A stretch of 64,000 nt of DNA, taken from NCBI GenBank assembly GCA_028829895.1, contig CM054179.1, forward strand, positions 45,063,617-45,127,616. The letters run 5' to 3'. The translations under genes were made by a program, and so were the position numbers. The notes under the pieces are model-generated. The model saw nothing but the letters and a program-made list of their open reading frames with translations, did no database searches and had not been told where the DNA came from. Below, one piece after another: positions 1 to 50,375 of this stretch. Positions within the stretch are counted from its first letter, which is position 1. Each line of letters starts with the position of its first letter. Origin of the DNA: Sinotaia quadrata. Its lineage: Eukaryota; Mollusca; Gastropoda; Architaenioglossa; Viviparidae.

Positions 1-172
1 CAATTCTGAATTACCAACTATCTCTAAATGTGCAACAAATTACAACTGGGAATCATCCGCCCAGTGGAAGTAATCAAATTGTAACTCAGAATAATTACCC
101 ACTTAATATAGTTGAGCAAATCAAAATTTTAAATATCACCCACTCAAGTAAGCAACTGAAATGGTCACCCAC
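1..172. other. Intron 23 of STK11IP (partial)
   Basis: AT-rich sequence after the exon 23 donor. No further exon or repeat is seen before the window edge. Confidence 0.5.
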
Positions 173-38235
<38,063 letters not shown>

Positions 38236-38397
38236 GGTAACTGATTTTTAATGAATCAATATCATGCAAGTTCTGTTGATATGGTGTTGAGACTCCCAGA
38301 TGAACATTTATTCTTATGATTAAATCTCTTTTATTTTTAAGTTGTAAGGAAACTTAAAACTAAAGCCTGCTTTTCCATTTATCAACCTTGCATTGAT
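38236..38397 (-). other. STK11IP: Candidate 5' UTR part of STK11IP exon
   Basis: On the minus strand a pyrimidine-rich tract ends in TTTTGTAG just above 38397, a good 3' splice site 162 bases before the ATG. This suggests a non-coding upstream exon. A short upstream ATG lies a few bases inside (ATCAATG). Candidate donors for that exon lie at 39543 (CAAG|GTAAAA) and 39657 (CAG|GTAACT); neither can be chosen without transcripts. Confidence 0.5.
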
Positions 38398-38741
38398 CTA
38401 CAAAAGAAAGTAAAAAAATAAACCATGGAATAATTATAATTCACAGTAATGATTGGTGTTCCTATTCAGATCAAAAGAAGGCAAACATTATTTAAATATT
38501 ATCTAGTAGAAAGTAGTGTGGCATTGCCCAGTTAGAAGGCAACTAATATTAAATGAATAACACAAATACAAATTTACTTTTTAGTTTATGGCCTGTGCTG
38601 CACCCTGGCCCCCATAAGTCCAGCTGGAGGAAATAACATACTTCCATTGCAAAAATTAATCTTTCTTGGCTGTGAAACATTTACAGCCCATACTATATAC
38701 ATATAAAAGTGGGTGATTGGGGTACCGTGAGAACAGATCAT

Positions 38742-38742
<1 letters not shown>

Positions 38743-38812
<70 letters not shown>
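38743..38812. repeat. (CA)n microsatellite
   Basis: About 35 CA units upstream of STK11IP coding exon 1. Confidence 0.98.
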
Positions 38813-38813
<1 letters not shown>

Positions 38814-38819
38814 CTATTT

Positions 38820-40720
38820 ATCCCTGGGATAAACCATCCCGTGATTCTATGCACAATACAGCTTCCTAGCTCACTTGAATAGGTGGGTGGAGGGGATGCT
38901 TGTGTTTGAATGCAAAATAAACATAAAATCAGGATAGGAAAAAATAATCAAACTTACAGATAGGCCTAGTCATTCATAAGGTGGCAATAAAATTAATAGA
39001 GTAAATCAGCAACATAGAATTATATTATAATCAGTAAAAATAAAAAAATAAAAGGGTCATCACGTATTTTGCTACTGTTGCAATTTATTATCAATATTAC
39101 AAATCAATACAGCTTCTTCCAAATAGTAAGACTATGACTAACACTGTAGATGTTTCAACTAATATTAGTACAACTAATATTAGACTTAGACTGAGGAAAT
39201 TGGTGCATTATAGCTCCTTCGGCCGTTGAAAAAAATATACGGCGCACTAGACTATGTTTTATAAAAGTACAAAGTTATTTCACGCTTAATTGATTAGTAT
39301 TTTATAGAGAATGTGACCCTGCGTTTGGCCTTAGACTTTATTTCGACACAGAATAATTTTATTTTAACTAATATTACTAAAAATAGTGTAGTTACTCGCT
39401 TTCTGTCGATGTAAACTGAATACCGGCTCCTTTTTATAACTTATATTATAATATATATAACTTTATACTTATAACCATTTCAATTCGTGTCGCATAAATT
39501 TATATCGTACAGCTATACATAAATTAACTTCCTACGTTTTACCTTGGTCATGTTCCATAATGTGAAATATAACGATGAATATCCAGTATATTATTTCTCA
39601 ACTCATCTTTTTAAAAAAAAAAGTATAAACATTCTCATGTGACCGATACGAGTTACCTGCAAAGGAAACAGTAAGTAGTCTCCCCTGGATTTTGGTTCTG
39701 ACAGTAAAAATGCGCATACGATTTATTATTTTTTTTAATTGCAGTTTGAAATAAAATACATATGACTGTATTAGTAGCAAAATTGGTGTCAAAAATCTAA
39801 CTCATTGTCTGTGGTCCAGTAGGAGTAGTTTGATTTAGGCTTTCGTTCACAGTTCAACTTTCACTGATTTTGCATGCGAACGCTCGTGCTTAGACCTATA
39901 CTTTATATTCTGAATAGAAAGTGTGACAGCTTGGGTGGATTTTCTGTAATGCAATATTTGCTCTAGCATGTACAAGATTTCTAACGGCAATGTATTTTTT
40001 GTTCAAGGAGACAGTTACGGTGTTCAGCCTTTAGCAGATCCAGTCTATCCTAGTCACGTGTGCACTAAGCCCACCACCAGATAGTGGTTGATTTAACTGC
40101 AGGCCTAACTAAATTTTTCTCCTCGAGTCAACGAGAACTCAAACCTGGGCTATTTCGTGGATGATAGCTTTGGAGAACCCTCCCTACTTTCAGAACTCTA
40201 TATTCTACCTCTGAACAAAAAATACAACAACAAATTGTAGCAAATACATATATACATGTAAGATATAGTAGTAAGAGTCGGCGAGGGGCGGGGGACACAG
40301 GCACAAACTTTCTGGATTTGGGGCAAAAGTAGCAAGCAAATTTCTATCAATCCATAGGCTTATTTCTACAACTATACATTTTTATAATGTTTACCAAGGC
40401 CACCGATCTAAAGCCGAGATATGCCACGTAGTTATTATGCTTGCGGTTTGTCCGCCAGAACCTTCCATTTGCTGGTGTGCTTAGGCCTATTTGTGGTGTC
40501 GGTGGGGAAGATGAGGGGATGTCAGAAACAGCGAAAATCTGCTTCATTTCAGTTTTTTAGGCCTACGAGTGAGTAGTGTTTGTTATTGTGTGAAGAAATG
40601 GAGTACTTTGTTATCTGTAGTGAATGTATGTTTTGTGTTTGGTTTGTGTAGAAGGAGCGAGAATTGATTGGCTTGTGTCTCAATTATGTTGTAGGTTTGT
40701 GTCCTGTTGATTTTTGCGGC

Positions 40721-40755
<35 letters not shown>

Positions 40756-42300
40756 CGATGGGTGTGTATATAGAGGATAACCGTATTTTGCTGCCCTAAC
40801 CTCCTCCAGCTTGTCTGCAATTTCGTTTCCCTGTCATATTTGTGGCTTGGGACTCAAACGAGTATCGTGTGCGTGCCTTATTAATTTTCTGTTTATACTA
40901 TAGTTCGTTCATGTAGTGTCTAATTTTGACTGTGTTGTTAAAGGGATAGTTTAGTGTATGGAGATTAAGAACTAGTCTGTGAGGATTAGTGTGTTTTGTG
41001 GCATGGTTGTTGCGGGGTTTTTTTTTTTAGGATCATTTGCATATGACTGTTAATACTGTTATGATGCAGTGTAGAGGGTAAGTTTCCACGTCTACGAGTC
41101 TGTTAGGTTGTGTGTATTTACTGCTACTATGCTTGTTTGTCTGTGGGTTTTTTTTTTTGTAGTGTGAATGTATGTGTCCTAGTGCTGTTTTATTTAGTAG
41201 AGGAAGGTTTGCGAGTTTGATAGCTATGAGTAGGGTAAGATCTATAATAATGGTGAGTGGGTGGTGGTCAGAAGGGGGGGGGGGGGAATGGAGGTTTCTA
41301 TTGTGTACGAATATTTGTACATGTTTGTCAGTTAATGCTTTTTTTTTGTATAGTAGTAATTTTGGCATTTTGTATGAGGGATGATCGAGTCTCTTGTCCG
41401 TTCATTTTTGTTATTTTTATTTTGCCTGAGCTTTTGTTTTATTTTGTTTTTGAATGTGAATCTTCGTTTGTCCCATTGTGTGTTTTGAAGGCACGTCCTG
41501 TTTGGCAACGTGTGGGAATGTGGTGTCCTGATTGCTCAGTGTTTTATTGCTTGTTCACCGCGTCTTTATGTTTGGTTATTCTTACTTGTTTGCATGTCTA
41601 GTTCTGTGAGTTTTGCTTTTGTTTGCGTCTTTGATTATTATAAGTACTTTTGTTGGTACTATTTTAAATGTTTTGTTTTTTTTATTAAATTGTGGTTGCG
41701 TAGGCCCTACCTGTAGATGCCCTAAACTATTATTGAGTTTGTGAACAAACTCAAGTTGATGTTTATGTGTGTGCTCCCCGTGTTTACCCATTTGTTATTA
41801 TATTTTGATACTTGTGGTGCGTGTGGTGTGTTACGTCTTGGAATTTTTGTAGCTAATATGTGTGGGTGTTATAGCAAACATGTTTAGTTCATGTTTTCAT
41901 CAGCATTGCGGTGCCACTGCTTTCAACAAAATAGTAGATAACCTTATTGCAAAAGGCCATGGCCTGTTGCTGCTGTTGTTAGTTAATAAGCGAGGTAAAG
42001 GCGTTTTTGTTTTTAATATTATTTTGCAGGGAATTTTTTGTTCCTTTCTTTATATACAATTAAAAGTTATAAAATAAAATGTAAGCCCAAATAAATGAAT
42101 GAAAATTACAGGAAAATAATATCGATACCAAACTGAAACGTGCGTATTTACTACCACTGAGCTCAATATTTACTCAGCTTGAAGGTCAAGGTGGAATGAT
42201 GCAAAGGGGGGTCAATCAAGCGGCACAGGCAGTCACGTTTAGGGTGCAAATGAGAATGCGCAGTAAGTTGAATGTTTAATACTGTACCACATTCTCACGT
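38820..42300. other. Intergenic region between head-to-head STK11IP and HIGD1-type genes
   Basis: No protein gene is recognised. 40560-41880 is strikingly rich in G and T on the plus strand, with few C and A, T runs and a G run near 41275. An (AT)n tract lies at about 40724-40752. The promoters of both genes should lie here, but no start site can be placed. Confidence 0.5.
42138..42300. promoter_or_regulatory. Candidate promoter-proximal elements of the HIGD1-type gene
   Basis: Three hypoxia-response-like cores: ACGTG at 42138-42142 (in ACGTGCG) and its complement CACGT at 42234-42238 and 42296-42300. TGCGCA at 42257-42262 is an NRF1-like half site. All lie just before the presumed 5' UTR exon. 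Such short motifs also arise by chance; functional use is inferred from HIGD1A being hypoxia-induced in vertebrates. Confidence 0.35.
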
Positions 42301-42379
42301 TCTGAAAGGTCAACATTATTATTTCACACCAGACAAACTGGTAGATTTGTAGGACGGCATTCTCAGAGAATACAAAGTC

Positions 42380-42480
42380 TCACATTTCGTTATATACTCA
42401 AATCGGTCCTATTTGCAGATCTGAAGTCTACATCCGCAAAAATCAGCCCTGCGGAGTGCCTAACTACACTGAACAATAAG
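42380..42480 (+). other. Probable 5' UTR exon 1 of HIGD1-type gene
   Basis: A consensus donor AATAAG|GTAAGT at 42480/42481 is the best partner for the acceptor TTTTTGCAG at 43836. The 5' boundary is not visible; 42380 is arbitrary. Confidence 0.5.
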
Positions 42481-43836
42481 GTAAGTCTAAATGTAGACTG
42501 TAATGCCAGTAGTAAATATTTTTATTTAATACTATAGTAATATCATTGTAAAACGTGACATTTATAGCGTAATTGTATTTTTTCATTAAAGAAAGAAAGA
42601 AATAGTTCAAATACATTTTCAGTTTTCTTTTCATTCTTTCAATTGTTTTTCTCGTGTCTCATAATTTACTACATCAGTTGGGCCTAAATATGCTCTTTAG
42701 TTTTTATTTGTTGTAGTTTAGTTGTTTTGCGAGTCAAGTAAGACTAACAAATATATTATGTATTAGTACTAATGTATTACTATTACAAGTACAATACTAC
42801 TTCAGCTAATGATTTCCTGTGCTGAGCCTCAGGAAATATTGAACTTGTTGAAGTTCATTTGGGGGGTGGTGGTATTTTTTTAACTTGTTAATCTTATAAA
42901 TAAATGTAATATTTCAGCTAATCAGGTGCTTTAAATTTAGTGGAGGATTTTTTTATTTAAAAAAATTAAGTCATTCACAATGCGTAAACAAGTAGTACTA
43001 CAGTAGTAGTAGTAGTAGTACTAGTACAGTAGTAGCAGTAGCAGTATTCCAGAGATATATCAATTTAATATTAATAATGAACTAGTTTCTTCAGTCAACA
43101 TTTGCTTCTGCTGTATTTCATTAAATCATTGACAAGTACACTTGAGAATCATTACACTAACTACAGTATATGTATATATATATACAATTACAAATATATA
43201 TATATATATATATATATGATGGACCCAGCCAGCATACTATTTCATTAACAATAACAGGATAAGACATTTTTAAAATAAAGCAGAAAGAAATAAAATTAAG
43301 CAGAAATGTTAATTTTAATCATATTCTAATCTTATATTACTAATTGGTTGCGCAAGAATAGAAGGCTAATCAAATAACAATTATTCAATAACACCCTTAT
43401 TTCCTATCTTTTATTTAAAATAATATTAATAAATGATTTTAAATATCTGAGTTTGTAGGATTGGAGATAACTGACTTGATCACTTACCATAATAGACTAG
43501 GGTGATGAATTTTGGTTTTCAGTTTTTTGTCATTGATGCTAAGAGTAAGAGTAAGAGTTAAAGACTAAGAGTAAAGAGACATAACTAAGTGGTAATAATA
43601 ATGTTATGAAAGACATTAAGTTATGTAATAATAATGATTACTAATATTACTTATTAGAGGCATAAATAATCATTATTAATGATTCTTATTATTAGTTAGC
43701 TGTAATAACTAATATTTTAATTTGTTACAGTATTTTTATCAATGTAGGTACCCATATTCTTACAAACTAACATACAGTAACAACAAACATTTCATTAATC
43801 ACTGAATTAATATATTTTGATATTTTCTTTTTGCAG

Positions 43837-43985
43837 GTCACAGTTCTACATCATCATTTTGCTTGTACTACTATTGTAGTTATATCTGTGTAGAATGTCT
43901 AGTGGACAGCCCCCAGTGATTTATGAAGAGAAACAGTCATCAAAATTATGGCGTAAAGTGAAGGAGGCACCTTTCGTACCCCTTG
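43837..43985 (+). CDS. HIGD1A: HIGD1-type gene, exon with start codon
   Basis: Acceptor TTTTTGCAG ends at 43836; 43837-43894 is 5' UTR. The ATG at 43895 opens MSSGQPPVIYEEKQSSK, continuing to LWRKVKEAPFVPLG, very close to human HIGD1A YEEDQGSKLIRKAKEAPFVPVG. The donor follows 43985 (CTTG|GTTAGC), phase 1. The ATG is the only in-frame start in the exon and gives a family-typical length. Confidence 0.95.
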
Positions 43986-45607
43986 GTTAGCATTTTTTTA
44001 AAAAGTTATTTACCAACATTTTAAGGATTGTTTAAATTCAAATATATTTTGTATTTTCACTAAAAATTATATTAATTTCTCTCCTAATTGCTAATGCAAT
44101 TCACAGCATTGTAAAAATAAGTTATTTGTTAAACCGTTGTTTTTAATAGTAATTTTGTTTACTTAGAATTAAATATTCATAAATAATAGTAATACCAAAC
44201 ATTGAATTTTTATATTTTTTATATTACATTTTTATATTTGAATTGGCCTTAAACATGTATTTCATTGCTAATTTTCTCTCTTTGAAATATAATGAAAATA
44301 TGGCATTTGAGCTGGTTATGGAGGGAGGGAGTGGATCTATAGATTCTTTTCACTGGCAGTGACAGTTTTTAATTTTCATTAAGATCTGTTTTTACTTAGT
44401 CATGCACAAGCATATGCATCATATCTGAGTTCCACATTATTTGTGCATAAGTTCAATTTTTTCTCTCCTAAAACTGTAGCCTCTTATGAATTATATATCA
44501 GTTATTCTCTGGCTGAGTGCACCACATAGGGAGGGCCCATTTGAAATATGTTGTCTTAAAAATAAAGCATTCAGATATGTGTTTATATTCAGAATTAATT
44601 TGAGAAATACATAGATAGTTGCATGAATTCGTGTTTTTTTTTATTTTACAATTATTTGTTGCCCGATTTATGTTTAGTTGAAAAAAAAATAAAGCTTCTT
44701 TCACGATATTATTTTTTTATCCCTGTTAGTCAAGTAAGGTTTATGTATGACAGAGTTATAGTTTTACAGGTTAATAAGGAAAATATATTCATTGTCATGA
44801 GATTATTATATTGCTTATTTTAAAAAAAAATTCTCTGTAAAACATATCTGAAAGTTACTTTCTTAGTTTTCAACAGAAACATATACTGTTTACTTATTTA
44901 AAACTCCTTTAACACCAACATTTTTATAATTTTTCTCTTTTCTTATCTTTTATGTGAAGAGTAGATCCAGTTGTAGATTAATGTTTAAAATAATTACATT
45001 TCATCCACTTAAATCTAATTATTTTACATGTTAAAGTCTACTAGAGGACTTAATGCTCACATAAAAATATAAGAAAAATTATAAAAATATTTTTGTTATA
45101 AGAGTTTCAAATATATAAAAAGCATATGTTTCTGCTGAAAACTTAGAAAATAAAGTTGAGACATATTTTGCCAGAAAATAAAAATTAAAATATAATTTAA
45201 GGGTATCTTTCATTCATTTTAGCAGTTTTATGGTTTGGACCATCAAATACTGTTGAATACAATAGATATTCAACATAATGAGATTTCACTGCATAATATA
45301 ATATATTTTTCTATATTTTAATACAAGTACAGACATGCATGTGCTTAATTATTATTTGAAATTATAGTGTTCATTTTAACTGATGAATACTATATTCTTT
45401 CTTTACTGTCAGCACATTGAATTGGTTTGCCATATATTATTTATATAAGGTTTCAGACCATTGTATACCATAGACCTACATAGTTATTGTACAGGGAATG
45501 AAGTCCATAACCCTTTCATTTCACATCATGAATATAGTATAAATATTCTTGATAATTTATGCACTGGTTGATAAATTGTATACTTATTAACTATTTTCCT
45601 TGTTCAG
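43986..45607. other. Intron of HIGD1-type gene
   Basis: 1.6 kb of AT-rich sequence; nothing recognised. Confidence 0.6.
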
Positions 45608-45822
45608 GCATTGCTGGCTTGATAGGTACAGTGGCCTATGGAGTAGTGCAGTACAAAAGACGTGGCAATATGTCTACATCAGTCTACATTATGCACTTCC
45701 GTGTGTTTGCACAAGGCATGGTAGTAGGGGCCATCACTCTTGGTATTGGTGCCAACATTGCCATGAGGATGTGGGACCGTTTCAAAGCTGGTGATAGTGA
45801 TAAAGACTCAGAGAAAAAATAG
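45608..45822 (+). CDS. HIGD1A: HIGD1-type gene, terminal coding exon (HIG1 domain)
   Basis: Joined to the previous exon this completes a 101-residue protein (human HIGD1A has 93). HIG1-domain proteins are small, two-span mitochondrial inner-membrane proteins that associate with respiratory complexes (yeast Rcf1, human HIGD1A/2A). The first membrane span is at about residues 31-46 (GIAGLIGTVAYGVVQY) and the second at about 66-85 (QGMVVGAITLGIGANIA). Between them lie a basic loop KRRGN and the family motif IMHFRVFAQG, matching human LIHMRVAAQG. The C-terminus is charged (DSDKDSEKK). The acceptor is TTGTTCAG. Assignment to HIGD1A rather than a paralogue (HIGD1B/C) is by resemblance only; invertebrates usually have one HIGD1 gene. 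Confidence 0.95.
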
Positions 45823-46117
45823 ACTTTGAGACATTGGGTTACATATTCTCCTGATTGAGAGTGGTTGAAACTAATCATGTAGTGTATGTTTGTTGTGCAA
45901 GTCCAGATATGTTGTAAGATTAAGTCCAGAGATATTTTGTAAGATAACATCCAAATATATCATAAGACAACTGAAAGACTTGAAAATTTATAGACCCACA
46001 TCATGAGAACTGTAAAAAAATCGTAAAGGTAAATCCATGGAAAATTAAATTGCTAAGTCATGTAATTTTATGTGATAATATTCTGGCTGATATTTGTCCA
46101 TATAAACAAAATGAGCT

Positions 46118-46123
46118 AATAAA
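46118..46123 (+). terminator. Poly(A) signal candidate for HIGD1-type gene
   Basis: AATAAA about 295 bases after the stop codon, followed by a T-rich stretch (GGTTATTTTTCTG). Later AATAAA motifs (for example near 47513) could serve longer transcripts. Confidence 0.55.
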
Positions 46124-46149
46124 AGTATTGGTTATTTTTCTGTATATAT

Positions 46150-48010
46150 ATAGTGAAAAATGAATGTTTGGCTTGGAAAGCCTCTTTTTATTGGAATTTT
46201 TTTTTAACTTCTAGTCCAAAACAAATACTTGTAATGTCTTTTAGTATCTTAGAAGAAAATTGATACATACTTTGTCAAATATACATTTGTTCATACCTCA
46301 TTGGCTTTGAGTGAGGATGCAAGGAGTGGGGGTATCAAAGAAAAGGTAGCAATTTCTGTTTTCTCTTTTTTTTCTGAATGGTAAGCAGAAGTCTGTGAAG
46401 ATAGGGGCAGTACTTGAAATAGGGATAATACTGGACACCTGCAAAATTGAAGAAGCATTTTCTAAAAGATAATTTTGCTTTGTTAGTTGGAACTGTAACA
46501 TGCACACTTGAGCAACCATTTATACAAAATATGACTCATATCAACATTATTGTGTTGAGCTAATCCTGTTTATAATCACCTGTTGAAGTAAGCAAATGAC
46601 CTAGGTGTCTCCTCTCCTCAGTATTATGATTTGCTCATTGTTTGTAGCTCACTTATGCTGGTAATGCCTTTCTTAGACATTCAACTCCTAATCCTAGGCT
46701 GTATTTATATGTCTGCCTGGTTGCAGTTTTCTACTGTTTAACTTCAAAATGCAAAAAATGTCTCATTTGACGTGCAAGGTTAATTATTATAATAATCAAA
46801 ACAACATTTAGATAGAAACTGTCGACATACAGATTTATTTCCCATAATATATTAGTTCTGTGGGGGAAAATGAACTTGCTACCTTTTTTTTATAGTTATA
46901 GAAACACCTGCTAGTACTTTCAGTGAAGTAAACTGGGGAGGGGGGAGGGAATAAAAATTAAATTGGCTATTAGATATTGATATTTTACACCCTCATCTGT
47001 TTGACTTGTTATATAATGTAAGTTGTAGCCATTACTCTTAAAAATGTGTTTTTGACTCCATCTTATTCAAATTAAAATATAAAAGACTACATGTATTTGA
47101 TTTGTGAGGACTATTTGATTTATGAGGTTATTTTTAGTTCAGACACCTAAGCTGCTAAATTTCTTTTTGTTGCATGAATAGTTAAGATCTGGTAGAATTT
47201 GTGTTGTTTAATTTAATCTTTGTTTGTTTCATATATATATATATATATTTCTTTCTTCTTTTAACTTTATTTTTAAATAAATCTCATACTACATTTTAAT
47301 TAATGTTTGATTTTGATATTGTTTCTAAGAGCAGAACAAACTGAATTTGTTGGACTTTTTTGTTTTTGAATGCAATGCATAGTTTCTTGAATTTTGTTAT
47401 AAAGTACCATTTTAGTTTTTACAAGAAATAGAAAATTATTTTTTATAAGCTAATTATATATATCAGAATGTAATGACACATTTAATTTCTTCTCATCCAC
47501 TTCTTTGAGCAAATAAAATGAACACAGCCATAAATGTAACCCCTTGCCTGTCTAAAGAGGGTCTGCAAAAGTATGCAATATGGTCTGAAGTATGCAATTG
47601 TAATCAAACAAGAAATACATTTATCAGTTTTAGACCTTTTTTCCTTCTATAGTGTTAATCCTGTTTCTGCTGATATTGCTACTGTGTCAAGTGAAATAAA
47701 AAGAAGATAAGAATTGCTAAGAAACTTACAAAAATACTTTTAATGAAGTGAAATAATTTCATTATAAAAGATGGACTTGCAAGCTGAAGAGATATATTTA
47801 TAATTTGTTTGTTTTAAGTTGTGTCTCTTGCATTTTGTCTTACCTACTTTAATATTTTCAAGAAAAATCAGAGAATAAAAGTTGTACAGAATTTTAGCAG
47901 CTTTATAGTGACAGTGTTGCTTTGGTTTAAAATTAACAATTGTGTGTTGTCACCATAGCGAAAGAAAAAGTGCCTGAAGACATTACAAATATATTATTAA
48001 AAGAAAGAAT
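46150..48010. other. Intergenic AT-rich region
   Basis: No gene recognised; a short (AT)n near 47231. Confidence 0.5.
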
Positions 48011-48013
48011 TAG

Positions 48014-48178
48014 TTCTTGGAATTTATAAAACCTAAAGTATTTTCTCACCAAATAGAGGTTTATGTTATGAGAATAGAGTAAATTTGGCAAAAAGTTCTT
48101 GGAATTTATAAAACATAAAGTATTCCCTCCCCAAACCAAGAGGTTTATGTTATGAGAATAGAGTAAATTTGGCAAAAC
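48014..48178. repeat. 82-bp tandem duplication, two copies
   Basis: Both halves share TTCTTGGAATTTATAAAAC and AGGTTTATGTTATGAGAAT, then AGAGTAAATTTGGCAAAA. Confidence 0.85.
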
Positions 48179-48179
48179 A

Positions 48180-50335
48180 CCCTTTCATAAAATGCTAAAG
48201 AATATGGAAAATAATTCAGATGATTAAATTTGCCATGGTTACTCCATGTCTACAGACACCAAGTCTGCCCTGTTTTGTTCTCTATCCTAAAAATAAGATG
48301 TGATCACTGCACACTTTCAAAGATAGCACAAGACCAAGGGAGCTAACAAAGAGAGGTAGTGGCAGAAGATAGGAATGAAAAAGTAACAATACATTATAAC
48401 AAACTTTGACATGGCAGAACTCAAAAATGTGTGTGAAACGTGCATATAAAAAAATTTGTTTGCCACTCTTGGCAGATATACAGAAAGTAAACAATCTACA
48501 TAAAATTTTACATTTGGCAATCTTGGGTTGACAAATGCTTCATAGATATTTTTTTCAATTCTTTTTTTTAGTGTTAGGCATTTTATGGGTTTTGTTTCTG
48601 ATTGTAAAAATCTAAATATATTTTTTAAACATGAGAAAGTAGAGGATGATATTCAGTTTTTAATATTTAATAAGCATAGAAAATATTTTTTATTAAGCAT
48701 ATTCTCTCTTGTAAGATCACCACCACCACAGTCTGTCATTTATCAATATGTTCGCATGCATATTTAAATGATAGCAGTAGTTGATCATAAATTTAAAGAA
48801 TACTAATTTTATTTCTATATCAAACCCCAAATCACTGTTTCTACTGTGTACAAAGCATTTCTGCTCTTGGTTAAAATGACCTTTGTACAAATACACTTAC
48901 TTATAATGTGTATAAGTGTAAAGCTCTCCAATGTGATATCAGACAGCATATTATGTGATTTAGGGAAGCACATATATTTATTGCTCTTCCATTATATTAT
49001 TGAATGTAATGGTCTTAATGGTTTTGTGATTAATATCTTGGTGGCTACATGCAAGGGTAGAAAACATGGTCTCTAGTAGAGTAACACCGGGAGAATTGTT
49101 TTCATTCTCCAAACTTGAAGTTTGAACAGATATCCTGCAATCCTTCAGGTAAATTATCAGTAATTTCCTCTGGTGATTTGTGCATATTCAACAGTTGGGC
49201 TACCTCATTTCCCCACAAGTTCAGAAACTTCCCACCTTTGTCTGTTTTATCAAATTTTATCAAATATCAAAGTTTTGTCATTATTTGATATTGAGAGTTA
49301 CTTTCTTTTGTCTCAAAGAAGCATGTCCTTGGAGAATGGCTTGAATGGTGTTCACAATGATATCATTTTGATCAATGATGCAATATTATTCATGACATAG
49401 ATACATGCTTTTTATGTTTTGTTGGATTAGATCATTCTCTGAGTGATTTAACAAACAAAATTGATCTTGTGATTTGTAATCATTAGCTTATATATTGAAA
49501 TATATTGTCACTTCTCTGGTACAGTATTATTCATATATTTGTTTTATATGCTGTTTATAAATCATACAATTTTGGACCAACAGTTTTGTTATTGGTGTCA
49601 GTCACAGTGTTTGATTTCTTTTGTTTAGTTGGTTCTTTCTCATTTTTGAATTAAACATTTAGTTAGCTATTATTTCCTTTGATCATTATACATATATCCT
49701 AGTGCTTTTGTTCAGTTGTACTTGTAGTGGAAAATGTATGGAAAACAGATTGATTCACAGTAAGAAAAGTAACTCTGGCAATTTTTTAATATAGAAACAA
49801 AGTGCACATTCAGCACATGTATTTTCTCAACAGTCCACATGCCTTGTGGATCACCTACTGATTTGTGCCGATGATTAGAGGATGATTGCAGTTATTGAAC
49901 CACAAGTTCTACAAGAGCATAGGTTTATGCCTTTCAATGAAAAGAAAAGTTTTTAATTGATGCTTGTCATTGTATAAATTTAAGAAATCAGTTGGAAAGT
50001 ATGAGCACATTCCATTCGGTGTTCATTTTGGATATGAAACTCAGGAATGTTACCGCAAAGGTAGAATTTTGTCATTTGAATATCCAAGTATTATTTAAAA
50101 ATGCAAAGTATATCAGTTTCGTCTGTGCACACATTACACATATGACAATATCCTGTTTCTTTTTATGTGCTGCTAAAGAGTCTTTCAGTTTTTTTTTCAA
50201 ATATAGTTGGCAAGTCATTTATTATAAAATACATTTTGTTTTCTTTTTAATAGCATGAACCAAAACAAATAAAATAATTGTATGTATCAATTAAATGACA
50301 GTTTATTGTTTTGTTTTTAAAAGTTGTGGCATTAC

Positions 50336-50375
<40 letters not shown>

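Noticed and set aside
41033..41791. Overlapping ORFs of about 70-114 aa on both strands
   Set aside because: They fall in the G+T-biased block, where stops are scarce by composition; no recognisable domain or splice structure.
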